Source: Ignavibacteria bacterium (lineage in GTDB: Bacteria > Bacteroidota > Ignavibacteria > Tepidaquicellales > Tepidaquicellaceae). From it: a DNA stretch of 64,000 bases. The notes below the pieces were generated by a model. The model was not told the DNA's origin and made no database searches. It worked only from the letters and a program-made list of their open reading frames with translations. Numbering within the stretch: the stretch's first letter is position 1; every line of letters begins with the position of its first letter. This document shows positions 62,036 to 64,000 of this stretch, piece after piece. The stretch is taken from contig JBAZNU010000010.1 in the NCBI GenBank assembly GCA_041649015.1, positions 1-64,000 of the forward strand, read 5' to 3'. The position numbers were made by a program, and so were the translations under genes.

Positions 62036-63958
62036 CTATCCTATTATTTCGGGATTGTCATTCTTCGGAGTTTCTTCTGCAGCGGTCAAATTCTCTACAG
62101 GATGTGTATCTGGAACCTGCACTACAGGAATATTCTGCTCGTCACCAATAATATCTTCTATTCTGAAATCAATCTGTTCTGTCTCGTATGTCTTTGTTCT
62201 TTCCTGTATGTCTTTTTGAGAGAATTTTCTCGGAATCTTGAATTTTGCAATATACTCATCAATTTCGCTTTGGTCTTTGTCTCTAAGATATTCAACTACG
62301 GAAAGTACAATTTTTTTGTTTACTTTATCAAATTCAATAACTCTTACTTTAAGTATCTCACCCGGTTTGAATAATTCTCCGAAGTTTCTTACAGAGCTCG
62401 TCGAAAGCTGTGAAGCAGGAACGAATGAATCTACCTGGTCAGGAAGTTCAACAATAATTCCTTTTTCAATCGTCTTAAGAATCTTAGCCTCTGTATCAAG
62501 TCCCGGTTTATACTTTGTCTCAAGTGTATCCCATGGATTATCAAACAATTGTTTATGTCCGAGGGATATCTTCTGGTTAGCAACATCAATACCGAGTATA
62601 ACGACTTCAATCGGGTCACCCATTTTAACAAATTCATTAACATCGAGTATCTTCTTTGTCCATGAGAGGTCTGAAATATGAACAAGACCGTCAACGCCTT
62701 CTTCAAGTTCTACAAATATTCCGAAGTTGGTTATGTTACAGACTTTGCCCTTCTGTTTCGTACCTACAGGGAATTTATCAAGAAGACTCTGCCATGGATT
62801 CGGTGTAAGCTGTTTCATTCCAAGCGATAGCTTTCTGTTTTCAAAGTCAATGTTTAATATCTGTGCTTCTACAAGCTGACCCATCGTTACCATCTGGCTC
62901 GGATTCGTAATATGTTGTGTCCATGACATTTCGCTTATATGTATTAGTCCTTCAATACCTTTTTGAATCTCTATAAACGCACCATAGTCTGTTAATGATA
63001 CTACCTTACCTGACACTTTATCACCTACCTTGAATTTCTCCTGTATGTTATCCCATGGATGCGATTGAAGCTGCTTTAAACCAAGATAGACTCTTGATTT
63101 CTCTGCGTCGAATTCAATCACAAATACGTCGATTACATCGTCAAGTTTAACTACATCTGAAGGATGGTTTATTCTCCCCCATGAAAGATCAGTAATGTGT
63201 ATCAATCCGTCAAGTCCGCCGAGGTCAACAAAAACGCCGAAGTCTGTTATTGCTTTAACAGTTGCTTTAAGCGTCATGCCTTTCTTTATTGACTTAAGAA
63301 GTTCTTCGCGCTGTCCTGCCATTGATTCTTCAATCAGGACTTTATGAGAAACAATGATATTTTCTATCTGGTTATTGATTTTCAGTACTTTAAAGTCCAT
63401 CATCTTGCCGACGTATTCATCATAATCTCTTATAGGTTTGGTATCGATTTGTGAACCGGGTAAAAATGCTGTTAAACCGCTTAAGTCAACAACGAATCCG
63501 CCCTTGATTCTTCTTAGGCACTTGCCTTTTACTATAGTTCCGTCTCTTTGTGCTTCAACAATCCTGTCCCACATCTTGATTGAATCGGCTTTCTTCTTAG
63601 AAAGAACAAGCTGTCCCTCCTTATCTTCAATCTTCTCAAGGAAAATCTCAATCTCATTACCGACCATCAATTCTTCGGGATGTGCAAATTCATTAATTGA
63701 TACTCTGCCGTCTGATTTTGAGCCTATATCAATCAAAACATCTTCACCGTGTATTGCTACGATTTTACCCTTTACAAGTTCATTCTCTTTAATGACATTA
63801 AAGGTTCTTTCGTAAAGCTTTAGCATAGATTGAAATTCATCTTCGTTGTAATCTGAAGATATAAACCTTGTTACAATTTTTTCTGCGCTCTTTGAAGATT
63901 CTGCAGTTACCGCAGATTTTGTTTCCTCAACTTCTTCTTTCTTAAATTTTTCTGACAT
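62036..63958 (-). CDS. rpsA: 30S ribosomal protein S1
   Basis: 640 residues from the ATG at 63958. An in-frame ATG at 63997 would add 13 residues; the MSEKFKKEEVEE start is more like other S1 proteins. Six S1 (OB-fold) repeats can be counted, each with the pattern GxV...FGVFV.L..G..GLIHISDLSW; the first two are divergent as usual. An acidic N-terminus (about 1-50) and an acidic C-terminal tail border them. S1 recruits mRNA to the ribosome, important in this phylum where Shine-Dalgarno sites are weak. The upstream region lies partly outside the window. Confidence 0.93.
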   Translation of the reverse strand: MSEKFKKEEVEETKSAVTAESSKSAEKIVTRFISSDYNEDEFQSMLKLYERTFNVIKENELVKGKIVAIHGEDVLIDIGSKSDGRVSINEFAHPEELMVGNEIEIFLEKIEDKEGQLVLSKKKADSIKMWDRIVEAQRDGTIVKGKCLRRIKGGFVVDLSGLTAFLPGSQIDTKPIRDYDEYVGKMMDFKVLKINNQIENIIVSHKVLIEESMAGQREELLKSIKKGMTLKATVKAITDFGVFVDLGGLDGLIHITDLSWGRINHPSDVVKLDDVIDVFVIEFDAEKSRVYLGLKQLQSHPWDNIQEKFKVGDKVSGKVVSLTDYGAFIEIQKGIEGLIHISEMSWTQHITNPSQMVTMGQLVEAQILNIDFENRKLSLGMKQLTPNPWQSLLDKFPVGTKQKGKVCNITNFGIFVELEEGVDGLVHISDLSWTKKILDVNEFVKMGDPIEVVILGIDVANQKISLGHKQLFDNPWDTLETKYKPGLDTEAKILKTIEKGIIVELPDQVDSFVPASQLSTSSVRNFGELFKPGEILKVRVIEFDKVNKKIVLSVVEYLRDKDQSEIDEYIAKFKIPRKFSQKDIQERTKTYETEQIDFRIEDIIGDEQNIPVVQVPDTHPVENLTAAEETPKNDNPEIIG

Positions 63959-64000
63959 ATATTTTTGGTTCCCGGTTAATTTACTTTCCATTTTCAAGCC

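Overview
The window is chromosomal DNA of an AT-rich, Gram-negative member of the Bacteroidota/Chlorobi/Ignavibacteria group. The best marker is the secreted protein at 45168-46112, which ends in a type IX secretion sorting domain with the NYPNPFNP signature common in Ignavibacteria-like genomes. A DUF4905-like gene, a BatA-type protein, SpoIIE phosphatases with PDZ and membrane segments, and starts mostly without strong Shine-Dalgarno sites fit the same assignment. The species cannot be named from the sequence alone.

Layout. 1-1350: a purine-rich 18-bp tandem array, then a small IS200/RAYT-like transposase gene framed by mirror-image palindromes, with a decayed copy of its right end behind it. 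1353-2942: an exported M49-like metallopeptidase. 3051-27040: a large surface-polysaccharide locus, all on the + strand. It holds UDP-glucose dehydrogenase, a stand-alone SLBB protein, CapE-CapF-CapG (UDP-N-acetyl-fucosamine), Wzx flippase, a Wzy/ligase-like polymerase, two glycosyltransferases, an AsnB-like amidotransferase, a two-domain oxidoreductase, an alpha/alpha-toroid protein, a DUF354 protein, a DegT aminotransferase, a Wzi-like barrel, a WcaJ-like initiating transferase, and a WlbA/WbpB-like oxidoreductase with its WbpD-like acetyltransferase. Together they predict a Wzx/Wzy-type glycan with FucNAc-type and 2,3-diacetamido-uronic-acid-type residues.

27202-43940 is mostly on the - strand: a BatA/VWA protein, two tandem PDZ-membrane-GAF-SpoIIE phosphatases, metK, a membrane Fe-S oxidoreductase of the ETF:menaquinone oxidoreductase type, YjbQ, a DUF4905-like protein, coaX, an outer-membrane barrel, a bifunctional nuclease and etfBA. 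44114-64000 is housekeeping: tRNA-fMet, an amidase, a T9SS cargo protein, tRNA-Ser, tRNA-Arg, an ABC ATPase, an outer-membrane protein, an RsbW-like kinase, mdh, rplU-rpmA, GNAT, MarC, YqgE, a HAD phosphatase, fused FtcD, an AlbA_2 protein, ruvX, an HU-like protein, pgsA, a cysteine desulfurase, pssA-psd, purC and rpsA.

The most promising under-described material is the set AsnB / two-domain oxidoreductase / toroid protein / DUF354 protein (14437-20795), a plausible uncharacterised polysaccharide-modification module. Next come the twin PDZ-SpoIIE sensors and the palindrome-framed transposase element. I saw no CRISPR array, prophage, rRNA operon or classical defence island.
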